From the NCBI GenBank assembly GCA_012845835.1, contig JABAKD010000020.1:12949488-13013487 (forward strand): a stretch of 64,000 nt of DNA, given 5' to 3'. Position numbers and translations under genes: made by a program. Positions 12,310 to 24,626 of this stretch are shown piece after piece. This DNA is from Undaria pinnatifida. Taxonomy: Eukaryota > Sar > Phaeophyceae > Laminariales > Alariaceae. The first letter of the stretch is position 1. Each line of letters opens with the position of its first letter. The notes beneath the pieces are model-generated. The model searched no databases. It saw only the letters and a program-made list of their open reading frames with translations, and had not been told where the DNA came from.

Positions 12310-12440
12310 ATGCGTGTATGCCACTTGGTTTTGTTTGTTTTTTTTCGCCGTCGGGTGTTCCTCCACACTCCAGAGTGACTGAAGCCTGTCCTGTAACCGC
12401 GGACTTGATTTTGCGAGTTAATGTGAGAACTACAAGAATA
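12310..12440 (-). repeat. Dispersed repeat F, inverted copy
   Basis: ttggttttgtttg, ctccagagtgactgaagcc, cgggacttgatt-like segment and gcgagttaatgtgagaac are the reverse complement of the F start. It runs directly into a CAA repeat. Confidence 0.72.
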
Positions 12441-12448
12441 ACAACAAT

Positions 12449-12500
<52 letters not shown>
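12439..12500. repeat. (CAA)n microsatellite
   Basis: About 20 perfect units next to the repeat F copy, matching the (TTG)n at the start of other F copies. Confidence 0.95.
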
Positions 12501-13254
12501 TTAACTGTTGTTGGTAAAAATCAGACTACGATACGAACTACACTCCGTACGGTGCACGCCGTACCGTACCATTCAGGACGAAAATATATGGACCGTGCGG
12601 GTATTCATATCCATATCCCAACTGTCTTTACATTTATGTCCACGGCGGTATGTATAGCCTCTTCCTCTCTCGATGCCGAAGACATGTGGCTACGCAGAAA
12701 AAAACGAGCGCCTCTCGCCGGTGCCGGGGTGGCTATTTCCTTTGTTAAATGCAGGGAGGAGCAGCTCACAAGATGCTGCGAAATCTCTTTGGCTGAACCC
12801 TCGGCGGCGATGCACCGATGCACCCCCCCCCCCCCCCCCCCCCCCTCCTCTCGGTTCCTGTCGGAAGGCCTAACGAGCGTTCCTCGACGCTCAGGCTCGG
12901 AGATTCAGGGTTCCGGGGCCGGCCCCTTTAGAGATGCAGCCATGTTTTGGCGGCAATTCACCATGGAGTTAGGCTTGGTAAATTCTCGCAGTGGGAATGG
13001 GCCTGCAGTGGGGAATGTTTAATCCTTTTTGTGCTGGAAAGCTTGTCCTATACTAAACCCGAGTTAAGTGTCCCGAACTGTGGGTGCGGAGTTTCTTCGG
13101 ATATTTTGTTGTTGTTTGGTTCTAGGATGATGAGTGTTCCGAGAGTCATGTACGCTGCACCCGTGCGTGGTGTCTGCGAACCCTGGGTCCTCTGCAAGAC
13201 AATAATGGTATTCTACCGACGATCATCTAGAATGATCATTCGCCGTTTAATTTC
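12501..13254. other. No gene supported
   Basis: A long plus-strand frame (to 13022) crosses a C-homopolymer at about 12823-12845. The opposite strand is also partly open, and no domain is seen. Confidence 0.5.
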
Positions 13255-13610
13255 GACGATGTTGTTGTTGCTGTTCTCACATTAACTCGCATGATCAAAT
13301 CCGTGGTCACAGGACAGGCTTCAGTCACTCTGGAGCTGAGGAATGCCCCAGGGAAAAAACACAAACGAACCAAAGGTGGTGCACGCATGTGTTGAAGTGT
13401 ATTTTTCATTTTTGATGATACTCACAGCTGACGCAATTCATGCCTCCGGCAGAAACATACAAACAGCGAAATCGGGAGTCAGCCGAAAATGTGCCGTAGT
13501 GCCTATCACTACGCATACGCACGTGACACGTGAGCCAATTGGAAAAAAGAAACAAAGAGAAGAAAAGAAGAGAAAGGAAAGGTAAGAAAAAAACAGGAAA
13601 GAAGAGAAGA
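13255..13610 (+). repeat. Dispersed repeat F, long copy 2
   Basis: Co-linear with 9820-10260. It includes an extra 'actcacagctgacg' segment and an A/G-rich tail (gaagaaaagaagagaaagg). Confidence 0.78.
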
Positions 13611-14189
13611 TATCATACGCGGTCGGTGGCATCATCGATGTTGAGATATGATTGATGGCATGATATTAGAGCGATGTTAGGGTATGATCGATGACAAGGT
13701 TTGATCGACGTTGCGATCTATATCAAGATGTGATCGATACGATACGACCGATGAAAACATTTGATCGATGATATGTTTGGTGATCGATCATGACCTCTTC
13801 CTCCTGTCCTAGCGTGTGCTTTTCGGTTGATGAAGCGTTGAAAGTGTTCGGGTCAATGTAACTATCAATATTAAGAAAAGCAGTAGCTTTTTTTTTCATC
13901 TACATTGTCAGCGTCAAGATTCGTGCTTATGCTCGTGCCAACGCGGTACGCCAATCTTCGTGTTTTACAACTGTTATTCTGGTGTGTTGGTGTCATTGCG
14001 GTGTTGTCATCATCGGTATGATAGTGCTCACTTTAGTGCTATTAATAGCGTTAGCTGTTACTAGTGTTGGAGTAAGAGTCATCACACGGTAGAGGGTATG
14101 AACGTTTTGGGTCGACCGTCTCTGAGTGACCACTTTACCTCCCAAAGTGTGAAAATATTGTAACCTGGTATCGGTTATCATACGTATAA
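13611..14189. other. Degenerate GATCGATG repeats, otherwise empty
   Basis: 13630-13800 has about ten copies of gat(c/t)gatg-like units. The rest to 14189 shows no gene. Confidence 0.6.
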
Positions 14190-15450
14190 GATCAAAATCT
14201 GCCAGAGTAGTAAGCACTACCAGCCAGCTGATATCACCTCATTATATTTCCAGAGCCATCCATGCCATAGCTCCGATTCATTTCCGCCCCCCTCCCCCCC
14301 CCCCCCTCCACCCCCGCCCTTTTTTTTCTTCTCGCCCTTTTGTTCAAACGCCACACCTACAGTCGAAATCGGCCAGAGTAATAAACACTTCTACGGAATT
14401 TATATCACGTCATTATCTTTCTAGTCATCCATGACGTAGCTTTCATTCATTCCATTCCCCCCCAGGGCCCCCTCCTTCCCCACCACCCGCACGATCGCCT
14501 AGACCTAGCACCACGCGTGTAGCAAGCCCCTACATATATGCGTAACACGCGCGGTCGGAGTATCACACACAAGCTTGCAAAGATGAGTTTCGACCAAATC
14601 TTCGATCTCACAGCTGGAGTGTATTTTTATATTAATATGTGACCTACGAAACCTCTTGAAACCCTTCCCCCCCCCCCCCCCCCCTTTTTTTTTCCCCCGC
14701 TCCTTCTTGCTCAAACGCCCCACCTAACATCGAAATCTGCCTGAGTAATAAACATTTCTCCACGCACTTGATATCACCTTCATTATCTTTCTAGAGCCAT
14801 CCATGCCGCTGCCGCAATTCACCCCGCCCCCGCCCCCGCCCCCCCAACGCCCCCTCCTTCCCCACCACCCGCACCATCGCCTCGACCTAGCACCACGCGT
14901 GTAGCAAACCCCTAGATCTATGCGACCTGATGTTGTTTAAAAAGCCCTATCGTGCCGCCCCCCTCCCCCCCCCCCCCCCCCCCACCCCCACCCCCTCGAA
15001 CGCTCCGCCCTCTCCTCACTGGTTGTACGACGTACCGGCTATGATTTATAGTTGCCACGCACAGATTGAGCTGCCCCGCCCGTCCACCCCCTTCCCCCCC
15101 CCCTCCGCTCCCTCTCGATCAACCTAGGCCCCCAAGTCCTTAAAACCTCCGCCCTCTCCTCACCGGTTATTCGACTTACAGGGTTCACTTGATAAACTTA
15201 TGCATTTCCTTCAACAGCTGTCAGATTTTGTCCCCCTCAAAAACGGGTTTTATAGTTTCCGCGCACAGACTGACTAACATTACCCCGTTGACCCTGATAG
15301 CTACACTGTAGTTTCAAGGGGAGTCGTCGACCTATATCCTTAATGAGGACACACAACCCGAAATACGCGCGATCGGAGTATCACACACAGCTTGCAAAGA
15401 TGAGTTTCGACCAAATCTTCGATCTCACAGCTGGAGTGCATTTTTACTTT
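14190..15450 (+). repeat. Dispersed repeat E, two tandem partial copies
   Basis: 14190-14630 carries two left blocks and the right-end hairpin motif; 14690-15450 repeats the left block, the middle and the right end (agtatcacacacagcttgc, tctcacagctggagtg). C-tracts of varying length separate the blocks. Confidence 0.75.
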
Positions 15451-15540
15451 TTATTATATATTTTAAAAGATGAAAAATACACTCTTTGAGCTATGAGGTC
15501 GACCAAAAATGATTTTTTGATCAAGACTCAGCTTTTGCAG

Positions 15541-15770
15541 GCTGCGTGTGATACTTCGATCGCACGTGTTACGGGGGTGTGTATACCCTCGTGAAGGATA
15601 CAGGTCGAGGCGACTCCCCTGCTAATGCCAGGGTCAACAGGACTAAGACGTTCAGCCTTGCCCTGCGCACGGGAACTGTGTTAGAGTACCCGGAATGGGA
15701 CGCCACCAACTACGAGGCTCATAACCTATTGATCTTTAGGTGGGAATGCGTAGCATGTGTCAGCCCGTAG
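15541..15770 (-). repeat. Diverged relative of repeat E with an open plus-strand frame
   Basis: Aligns in reverse complement to the middle of repeat E (gcgtgtgatac, gtgaaggatacaggtcga, cgactcccct, agggtcaac). The plus strand reads open for 64 codons (IYTLVKDTGRGDSPANARV ... TVLEYPEWDATNYEAHNLL). Protein not recognised. Confidence 0.45.
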
Positions 15771-15842
15771 CTGGTATATGCATACGTAAGCTTGCTTGCG
15801 GATGACCCGATCAAGAAACAGCCTATATAATTTGTAGAGAGG

Positions 15843-16505
15843 CTAACGCAGACTCACGGTTAAGTGTGCCTGCAGGAGAGCTTCAAAGAAGAGAAAATGG
15901 TTGGCGATCCCGGGCCGGTATGTTGATTGATTATTAAGTTGCTCAGCAGATGAGAGCTGATGGTGAGCAAAGAGGAGTGATGGAGGTGGGCCTAATGTGC
16001 GGAAGATCTGCTCGGATGCAAATGGGAGGTTGTACCCGGCCCGCTGGTAGAGATCCATGTTTTCGATGATCCAGCCAGAATCTGATGCCATGGCCCCGAC
16101 TATATCCTGCTGGGGAGCTGGGTCTACCTTGACCACCTCCTTGTCTGTGGCCGTGGGGTAGAAACCTGCCATTAACATGCCAACCCGTAGTAATGCAAAC
16201 CCTTTCGCATACGCCGAGTCCTTGGCCCTGCTCTTGTTGAGTACATAGACCCCAGCGATCATGGCTGGGGTCATGTGCTTCTGGGCCGCCTCAGATCCTA
16301 CCTCATCTGCTTTGAAATCCGGTGCCACCTTATCGCTAGGCCATGCGAGGTACTGCTCCTTGCTCAGGCGCCCCACAGCCTCAGTCGTGGCACTGTGGAC
16401 ATCCTCGCCATCAATACTCGCGAGATATTCTGCGAGTGCATAAAGATGGTCACCAACCCTGCTCCCACCACCTGACTCTTGAACCCATGGGCTATAATGA
16501 CCGTT
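15843..16505 (-). CDS. Unrecognised coding-like island (about 220 codons, no ATG start)
   Basis: Open from just after a TGA at about 16508-16506 to a stop at 15845-15843. The sequence has a normal globular composition (VGDHLYALAEYLASIDGEDV, EQYLAWPSDKVAPDFKADEV, MIAGVYVLNKSRAKDSAYAK, SDSGWIIENMDLYQRAGYNL). No membrane segment, zinc finger or catalytic motif is visible, there is no in-frame ATG near the start, and no introns are evident. It lies between repeat copies. It could be a transposon gag, an endogenised viral nucleocapsid-like gene or an orphan gene fragment; I cannot decide. Confidence 0.45.
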   Translation of the reverse strand, partial: NGHYSPWVQESGGGSRVGDHLYALAEYLASIDGEDVHSATTEAVGRLSKEQYLAWPSDKVAPDFKADEVGSEAAQKHMTPAMIAGVYVLNKSRAKDSAYAKGFALLRVGMLMAGFYPTATDKEVVKVDPAPQQDIVGAMASDSGWIIENMDLYQRAGYNLPFASEQIFRTLGPPPSLLFAHHQLSSAEQLNNQSTYRPGIANHFLFFEALLQAHLTVSLR

Positions 16506-18699
16506 TCATGTTCCTGTTCACGAAAAGAAGAAGAAAAATAGCGGCGCAAATGTTTTTTATACAAAGTTGAGTTTCAACCATTCAATCGTTCGTACTCACA
16601 GCTGACGTTTTTCATTTTTTTATAAGAAATATTATTATTGTTATTATTATTACCATTATTATTATTTTTGCCCTCCGACAATATAGCGTAGATGCCGGTC
16701 CGATGTAAATCGAGTATCCTTCACCGTAAAGCAGTAGTATCTATAATATAAAATCGAAAAATCCCTCCATGAAGCAGTAGTACCTTCTGCCAACCATTTT
16801 CCCATTTTCTTTCACCACGCATCTTAGTATTCACGTCAGCGCTCACGACATATGGTGCTAACGTTAGTGTTTACGTAGCTATATAGTGTTCGCGTTAGGT
16901 AGTGCTTTCGTGAATGATGGTGTTAATGACCAAGGCTCCGTACGGTGAGGAGGGCTCCCCGGGTCTCACTGCCGCTGACTTGAGGCCACTCGCCCGTGTT
17001 GCTAGACATACCCCAACCAAAACCGGGGCTAGAGACTGTTAAGAACTGTTGAAGACGACTTACTTGGCGGACGTAGAGAGCAATAGTTGATAAACGGTGC
17101 ATTTCGCGAGCTCGAAACTCCCTTAAGGCCACTTGCGCGGTGAGCACCTTTGAACCGCTGAAAACAGAAGCCCTCGCCCGCTAAACGTGAACCTCGTACC
17201 GTACAGTGTGGCGTTCATCAAACTTAGGTGTTGACGTTAACGATGTTTAGTGTTGACGACTTTAGTTTTCATGGTGGTGTTAACTTTTAAGTGTTGAGGC
17301 TTAAGACTAGAGAGCAGTGAACGTCCCATTGGTAATGTCAGTGTCAACGCTATTATTGTTGGCGTTACGGCGTCAGTAACTTTGGCACTCATGCATGCAT
17401 TTGGTGTTACCACGTTAATGCTGGTGTTAACATCAACGTTTTAATACGTTGGTGCCGGTGGTGATACTAGTGGTTACGTTATCGTGAGTGTCAATGTTTT
17501 GTGCTGATGTTCGTGCTAACGGCACCGTTGACGTTGGTGTCACCGTTGGTGTTACCATCAATGTTACCGTTAATGTTACTGTTTATGGTATCATAGCATT
17601 TGTGTTGATGTGGGAATTAAAGTTGTGCAGTCGATGTCATTTGTTGGAGTCAGTGTGTTACCGGTGATTTTTGGCACTGCGCTGTATATGTAAGTCAATG
17701 TTATATGTTTGTGTTATGTTTTCGGGGATACAGACTGTTAATAGTGCTGTCTGGCGGATGATGACGATGTTGATGATGACGTTGATAGTGTCGGATGATG
17801 ATAATGATTGCGATTCAACGAAGATCGTGATGGTGATAAAGGAGTGCGAGATAGTCTTTCCATGGGTCCAGTTTTCGTCTTTTTTTTTCCTTTCGGTCAT
17901 CGGTCATCCATCGTCGATCATCCACTCACCCATCATCGCTCCTCCGTCCCGGGAGACACGCGAAATCGACACAGAAATACATGTACAGATCGAACGTTGC
18001 GTTGAGAGCAACGCACGCTAGCAACGCACGCTGTAGGTTGCCTGTACACATGAAGGTAGCAATGGACAGATGTACAGTAGTGAGGGGCTCTCAATAATAC
18101 CGGCATGTGCCAGCCCATTATACCGGCATTATTGGGAGTCGGATTACTAGTAACAACTATGAGGTCCAGTCGTGCCAAGCGATTTCACCGGCAATACTAC
18201 CGTAGAGGGCAGCGCTATTATCGGGGGCTTCTTACCACATTAGTCCCAATTCTGTGTAGAAATCTGTACGAGTATGGTTTGTATGTATCTCACATCCCGC
18301 CGATTTTTCGAGCGTGGCACTGCTATCCCAGTGATCGTACAGCATTGACCATGCATCGAGTGCGTCGTACGAAGGCTGTACGATGTGATAATATATGCAT
18401 TGGTCGGTGATCCATGGCATGTGTTACTTGTGTTATACCTGGTATATAACATATACGTACGTACGAGTACAAGCATTGTATAGAAGTCCGGACAAGTGTT
18501 GTGGGGCCAAAATGGTTTTAATGGCAGACAATTCTTTGAAGAACAATCTTGATATCAGCTGAGGCAATCACTTGCCTTGGATGTGTATTGATTTTGTGTG
18601 TAGGAGGCTATTATACCACCCGAATAGGGGGCATCCAAAGGTGCGCTTACAATATCAATAGGGGGGTGTTGATGTGTTGGGGGCGCTGTCACCCACATG
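16506..18699. other. No confident gene; degenerate GTTAACG/GTTGGTG tracts
   Basis: 16830-16925 and 17210-17670 are built of short GT-rich units (gttggtgttaac, gttaccgttaatg). A minus-strand frame at 17150-16923 reads LTAQVALREFRAREMHRLST, coding-like but too short to assign. TACCTGGTA at 18436-18444. Confidence 0.5.
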
Positions 18700-19105
18700 C
18701 CTCTCAACGCGATATCATAATCGGAGTACCACACACAGCTTGCAAAGATGAGTTTCGACGAAATCTTCGATCTCACAGCTGGGGTGTATTTTCATTTCTA
18801 TGCTGCAGTATGTTCACCGGTCATGCGACTAAAGAATTTACAAATTAAACTGGTTCATTCCACAGCCTTCAGACTCTGTCCCCTTAAACATGGAATTATG
18901 GTTTCCGTGCACAGACTGATTAAACCACCCTGTTGACCCTGGTACAAGCTACACTGCAGTATTTCTAAGGGGAGTCGCCGACCTATATCCTTGATGAGGA
19001 CACACACCCAGTAATGCACGCGATCGGAGTATCACACACATCTTGCGAAGATGGGTTTCGACGAAATCTTCGATCTCACAGCCGGAGGGGTGTATATTAT
19101 TTTTT
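18700..19105 (+). repeat. Dispersed repeat E, right-end fragments
   Basis: 18720-18785 is the hairpin end alone. 18830-19105 holds the middle and right end (aaggggagtcgccgacctat, gatcggagtatcacacaca, aatcttcgatctcacagc). Confidence 0.75.
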
Positions 19106-19129
19106 TACAATATGTGTAGGGTTTACGTG

Positions 19130-19640
19130 TGTTTGAGGACCCTTCGCCCGAAAGTCTCAGTGTTAGACACTTTCGCACCATTTATTTGTCGGTTTAAGTT
19201 TGCTGGGGGGCTATCACCCGGACGCCTCCTAAAAATGCAATCGTAACATGTCGGTTTCGGTATGTTTGGAGGGCTACCACCACAAGTCCTCCCAAAGTGT
19301 AAAAACATGTTGGTTGTGGGGGGTTTCGGGAGGCTGTTAACTGAATAGGACCCCGAAGCGCCATCAAAATATGTTGGATTCTTAGTCCCTGTGTTCGAAG
19401 GCCTTTCACCCGAATGTCTCCCAAAACTTGATCGATTTGTGCCGTTTTAGTTTGTTTGGGGCTACCACCCGGATGCACCCCCAAGGTGTGTAGTCATCAT
19501 GTGCTGGCGTTACTGTGTTTGGGGGGGTCTGTCGCCCGGATGCCTCCCAAGGTGACATATCGTGATGTGCACTGGGTTTCAGCGTGTTTTGGGGACTCTA
19601 GCGTTAGGGTCACGGTAGGAAACATGCCCCCTCCCCCACT
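19130..19640. repeat. Degenerate tandem repeat, ~60-70-bp unit
   Basis: About seven units of the type GTTTGGGGGGCTATCACCC + GGATGCCTCCCAA, each with a short G/C stem. A related pair lies at 18600-18715. Units are much diverged. Confidence 0.7.
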
Positions 19641-20538
19641 AAAATGGCTGACACTGAGACCAGAATGATGTTGGGTGGGGTGTGCAGAAGTGTTTTTGTA
19701 GACCTGGTGCGCAATCACGGATGCCCCTGGCACACCAGCCTCTCGCCGCGCCTACCCAAACACCCGGGGCTCCTTGAAACTCAACAAACTGAGGTGCGGT
19801 CGAGGGGCACATTCGTGTGGATGAAGCTGCGCCAAATTGGCCTTTCGGCATGTATTTTATTGATGCATGCTTGCGTTTTGAACTGGGTGTTGTGTTGTGT
19901 TTTTCATCGGTATTTCTGTGTGTAGTCTGTGTGTTTGTGTATGTTTGCCTGCTCCGTACGGCAGAGCGGCAATGCACTGCACGATGCAACAAAAAAGGTA
20001 GCAACGCAATATATGAAGACAGCAGTTACAAAAAACGTAAGACGTTGGAGTGCGAAATATTTTGTTAGTGGACACGTCTAATCGCCAGCTTGCCTGATTG
20101 ATGACAGTAAAAGCATTGTGTTACAAAAAAGACTGTTCATGCTGGGAGCCGAGGAGGGCAAGTGACGAAACAAGGTGATGACTATCAATACAGCAGCCCG
20201 ACAAAGCAGCCCGAGCGGCTGGAGCCGGGGATGCACCCGAATTACCACTCGAAGAATACATCCTACACGCCCGCACCACAATACTATTAATATGATACTA
20301 ATAATGTTATGATACTTTTACGGCAGTCGCTCGGCTGCACGCTCCCGCTCGAAGGGTAATAGAAACAAGACCGCACCTTTGGTTGCCATGTCTGCGTCCC
20401 AAAAAGGCTGTTATGCTGCGCAGGCAGGGAGCACATAGAATGTTCGTACGTACTGTAGTCTGTGATATATACTCGTATGTACAGGTACCAGTAGCGGCTC
20501 TGTTGTCGTCTACCAGTTTCTGTCCAGTTTCTAGTACC
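19641..20538. other. No gene supported
   Basis: A plus-strand frame near 19817-20068 contains a hydrophobic run, but I found no splice link to the downstream subtilase. A candidate signal-peptide exon could lie here or further upstream. Confidence 0.45.
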
Positions 20539-20626
20539 TGTTTTGCCGGTGCCACACGTATTAAATTGTTTGATTGGTTTCCTGTTTTGCCGGTGCCATA
20601 CGTATTAAATGGTTTGATTGGTTTAT
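20539..20626. repeat. 44-bp tandem duplication
   Basis: ctgttttgccggtgcca-acgtattaaat-gtttgattggttt occurs twice in a row with two or three differences. Confidence 0.9.
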
Positions 20627-20700
20627 TATTTATACAATAATCGACTACCAGGTATTCAATAGCCCTCGGAATAACGCACCTGCACCTTTACCACACTCTA

Positions 20701-21098
20701 CCCCCCCCCCCCCCCCTCCCTCCCGCACAAGGGGAATGATCGCAATGATCGCATCACGTGGTGTGAACATCGTAAGGCACCCACGAGGAAGTTACATAGT
20801 AATACCCATTGCTGTCTCCGGTGTGGCCACACCACAAAACAAAGTAACTTATTGGCGCTGTCGTCCACAAGCAAGAAAGTAGTCACAAGGTGCCGAAGTC
20901 CGTCTTACCAGCGGTTCTTGGAAGGATGCAGTTCACCCTTCATGCGACTTGCCGCACACCTCACGGCGCTTCGCGCTTGGTGCAAGCAATGTCTGTCTGG
21001 TTGGTGAAAGCCCGACGTGCTCCGTCCCGGTATAGTAGGGATGCGAGGGTCTATGGTCATACGACTTCGGCCGTGCACAAACTAAGTACACCCCCCCC
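20701..21098 (-). repeat. Dispersed repeat G, copy 1
   Basis: C-tract, cgcacaaggggaatgatc, ggtgtggccacaccac, aaggatgcagttcacccttc, gccgcacacctcacggcgc, gtgcacaaactaagtacacc. Reverse complement of the copies at 51.3 and 53.8 kb. Confidence 0.82.
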
Positions 21099-21289
21099 CC
21101 GCGCCCCCTCCGCCCTCCCCTCTCCTCTCGCCCGCCTCCCTCACCCCCCTCCCCCCTCCCCCCTCCTCCTTCACCCTCCCCCCCCGCTCACCCCTCTTCA
21201 CTCGCCTCCCCACGTTCTGCACTGTCGCCTCTTTTTCTCCGCCCTCTGTCTCGGCGGCTGGCTGGCTGATCGGGCTGATGGAACGTCAG

Positions 21290-22530
21290 ACGGTATTTTG
21301 GACACGACGAGGAGGCGTTTCGGAGGGTGGTGGATTGGCAGCATCAACGTCTCCGCAAGGCTGCGGAGGCCACATCAGACGAAACAGCTTTTTCCGCCGG
21401 CGTTAACAGCGACGGTAGCAGTAGCAGTAGCGGTACTGGTGGTGGCACCGATACCGATAACGGTAAAGGTAATGGCGATGGCGGTAACGGTAGCGGTAGC
21501 GGTAATCGTGGCAGTACCGGGAATGGCGAAGGTGGTAGCGGTAATGGCGAGGACGGCAGCGGTAACGGTAACGACGGCGGTAACGGAAACGGTAGAGGTA
21601 GCGGAAACGGCGGTGGTAATGGCGTCGGCGAAGGTTACGCTAGCTGGGGCACCTTCTTGGTGTTTACGAGCCACGGCCAGGGCCGCAGGGCCCGCGAAGC
21701 GCTAGAGGTTGCGTTCTCGCCCTCGTCGGTGTTGACCGTCGCCCACAACCGCCGACAGGGGGGCTGCTTCATGGTGCACGCCAGCGCGGCCGCGGTGGAC
21801 TCGCTGCTGCTTCTCGACCGACAAGCAGAGGGACGAGAAGTAGGGCTAGGGCAAGGGAGAAAAGAAAAACAAGGAGATAGAGAAAGAGGAGGAGGAGAAG
21901 AAGAGCTCTTTCAAGGGTTTGTCGCCCTTCCTCCGAGCCTGAAGCTGTCGACTTCGCTCTTGGATCACGGAAGCATCGACGGCGGCGGCAGCGGCGGTGG
22001 CGGTGGCGGTAGCAGTACCAAGTACGACGGCTCCGCCTCGTCTAACGACGATGACCACGACGACGACTATTCCGATGACGGGAAGAACTCCACGAGACGG
22101 TTAACCACGACAGCGACGACGGCGGTGGCGACGTCGACGACGTTACCCGGAAAGGCTTTGCATAAGGACGGGATTGCCGTGCTCCTGTCCCCGGGGTCCG
22201 CCTCTCGGTTCAGTGGAAGCGAGGAGGGAGGGGGCGAGAAAGCTCTGGCCTTGCGATGGCGGCGAGAATGGTCGGCCACCAACCTTGACCTGCACGGGCT
22301 CTCCTTCTGGTCGCACACCGCGCACCAGATGGGTGAAAGCGCGGGGGTAGAGGCGGGGGTAGGGACGGGAAGCGCTGGAGAGGCCGAGGAGTTGCTAGTT
22401 CGGGAGTGGGGCTGGGCTGCTCGGACGGTGCACGCGCTGGCCTTACGGAGGGGCGTGTCCCCGGCGGAGGCGTGCGGTTGGAACGACGTGAGGGTGGCGG
22501 CAGAAAGCGACGGCCGAATCACCGTGCGAG
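21290..22530 (+). CDS. Subtilase exon 1 of the visible part: N-terminal region
   Basis: Acceptor cag at 21287-21289 after a long pyrimidine tract; donor gag|gtcaga at 22530/22531. It opens with RYFGHDEEAFRR, then a Gly/Asn/Ser repeat (about 21405-21630) built on GGTAAC hexamers. Ordered sequence follows (ASWGTFLVFTSHGQGR, CFMVHASAAAVDS), then further low-complexity inserts, ending AACGWNDVRVAAESDGRITVR. It probably corresponds to the propeptide region. The 5' border is inferred from the acceptor and the upstream stop. Confidence 0.7.
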
Positions 22531-24594
22531 GTCAGATAACTCTTTTTATCTAGATATGTCTAGATATGTCGGTTTGTTTGGGTTTTTGCCTTTTTGTTTT
22601 TTTGCGTATGTAAGCATGTGTGTGCCTGCCTGTATGTCGGCATGTATATGTCTATCTCTGGCTGACCGGCTGGCTGGCTGCATATGCGTCCTTCTGTCTG
22701 TCTTTCTGTCGGTCTGCCTATTTGACTATCTCTGTCTTTCGGTCTGTCTGTCTGTATGTCTGTCTGCCTGCATGTCTGTCTGTCTGTCTGTCCATCTGTC
22801 TGCCTGATTGTATGACTTACTATCTGACTGTCTGCCGGTCATGTCTCCTTTTAGAATGTGCTTGTTTTTTCTGTGTCCTTTTTAGTCGCGTTTAATTCAC
22901 TCTCACCTCGTCCTCCCCGTCCTCGTCATGCTCCTCGTTGTCCTCGCCTTCCTCGTTGCCCTCGTCCTCCTCCCACAGTAGTATACAGGAGCACTTTATG
23001 GAATAAAAAATACCGCTGCCGCATTCCGATACACGCAATTTCTGATCAACGCTACGGTATTGTAGTATCATACTCCCAAGTTTCGCTGCCGGTTTTGAGG
23101 ATTCCATCATGTTCATCGCTCGCACGAGTGACTCCGCACCTCACTGAGAAAAACACGTTAGGCGGTTTGTTTGGCGCAGCACAGCTACCCATCCCATTGG
23201 GGAACTCATACCGAAAAATTAAATGAGGTCGAAAGAAAGAAAAAGTGCTGTGACCGCATGGAGCAGGGGGCTCTGATGAAAAGGTATACTCCCTACACCG
23301 TGGCATTGGTCTTCTATCACAAGGCTCAACGCCAATGAGCAATGTCAACGATATGACAGCGTAAACGACAACGTCCCTACGGTGCGGGAAATGTCACGGG
23401 TAACCGAAACGACAACCGCAACGGTAACGACAACCATAACGGGAACGGTAACAGTGGCACCAGTAGCGTCGGTAACAGCCAAAGTTACGTTGAATACTCG
23501 GCGACCCACCAGTCAGTGCCAGCGGCAGTCCCACTCCCATCCCGCCCTCCCACCTCCCTCCTGCCCCCCCACCCTTCATTTCCTCCATCACCACACCAAC
23601 GCCGGCCACCCACCCACCCCCCTTCCCCGCCCCCAACTCCCGCCTCCTTCTGTTTCCCGGTCTCTCTTTATCCCCCCATCCCGGCAGAAATCGGCCACCT
23701 TCTCCCGGAGGCAGGGGAGAGAGGGGGGGAACCACGGGACCTTCCGGCGGGAGTTCTCGCCACGGAGACGGGGGAGAGAGAACGCATGGCGTGCCTGATG
23801 GGGCTGATTTTGTTCCTCGCGTCGAGGCCGGAGGCTGCGAGAGTGTCAGCGCTACCGAGGGGGGAGCTGGCCAACGAGGTAGCCACTCGGATCGTGCAGG
23901 GGGCGTCGGAAACGAGGACGCCGCTGTGGGATCGAGGGGTGGACGGCTCGGGGCAGGTTGTCCAGGTGAGGAAGGCGGTGGGATGGGGTTGGGGGGGGGT
24001 ACTCGTCTGTTGGTTAGCTTAATCAGGTGATGGTTGACTACGCATCTCTTTCAAGACAGAGGTGGTACGGAGGTGGGAGGGGGGGCGGCGGGGCGTGTAA
24101 TGATCGTGTCATGCATGGAGTTATCTTAAGGGACGGAGCACGTCGGGGTTTCACCGACCATGAAGGCGGTGCCCGCACCAAGCGTGAGGGCCGTAAGGTG
24201 CTCGGCGGGTCGCATGACGGGTGAGCTGTATCGTACTTTGAACCGGCTGTGAGGCGTATTTGGGCACCTTGTGCGTACTTTGTTGCATATCGATGGCACC
24301 ATCGAATGCATTGGGGGGGGGGGAGGGGAGGGGAGGGGGGAGAGAGCGTAAGTGTGTTTGAACGAGAGGTGAAGAGGCGCACATCCCGTACCGTCCGAAA
24401 TATTCCTCTTCCCGCTTCCCATACCCCAGGCTGTTTGGCGCTGTTGACTGATTTTACGATAGCCCCACCCAAGAAGCAAACATGGATTTCTTCAACGAAC
24501 GTTTCGTGGCTGCTCGACACGAGGAAGGATGCTATGACAAAAATATCTTCATACTTGAGCGTATTCTCTTGTGTTGCAAAGGACTATCGAAAAG

Positions 24595-24626
<32 letters not shown>

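Noticed and set aside
19817-20068. Hydrophobic frame as the missing subtilase signal-peptide exon
   Set aside because: No suitable donor in phase with the exon at 21290 could be identified, and the hydrophobic run is not at a plausible N-terminus.
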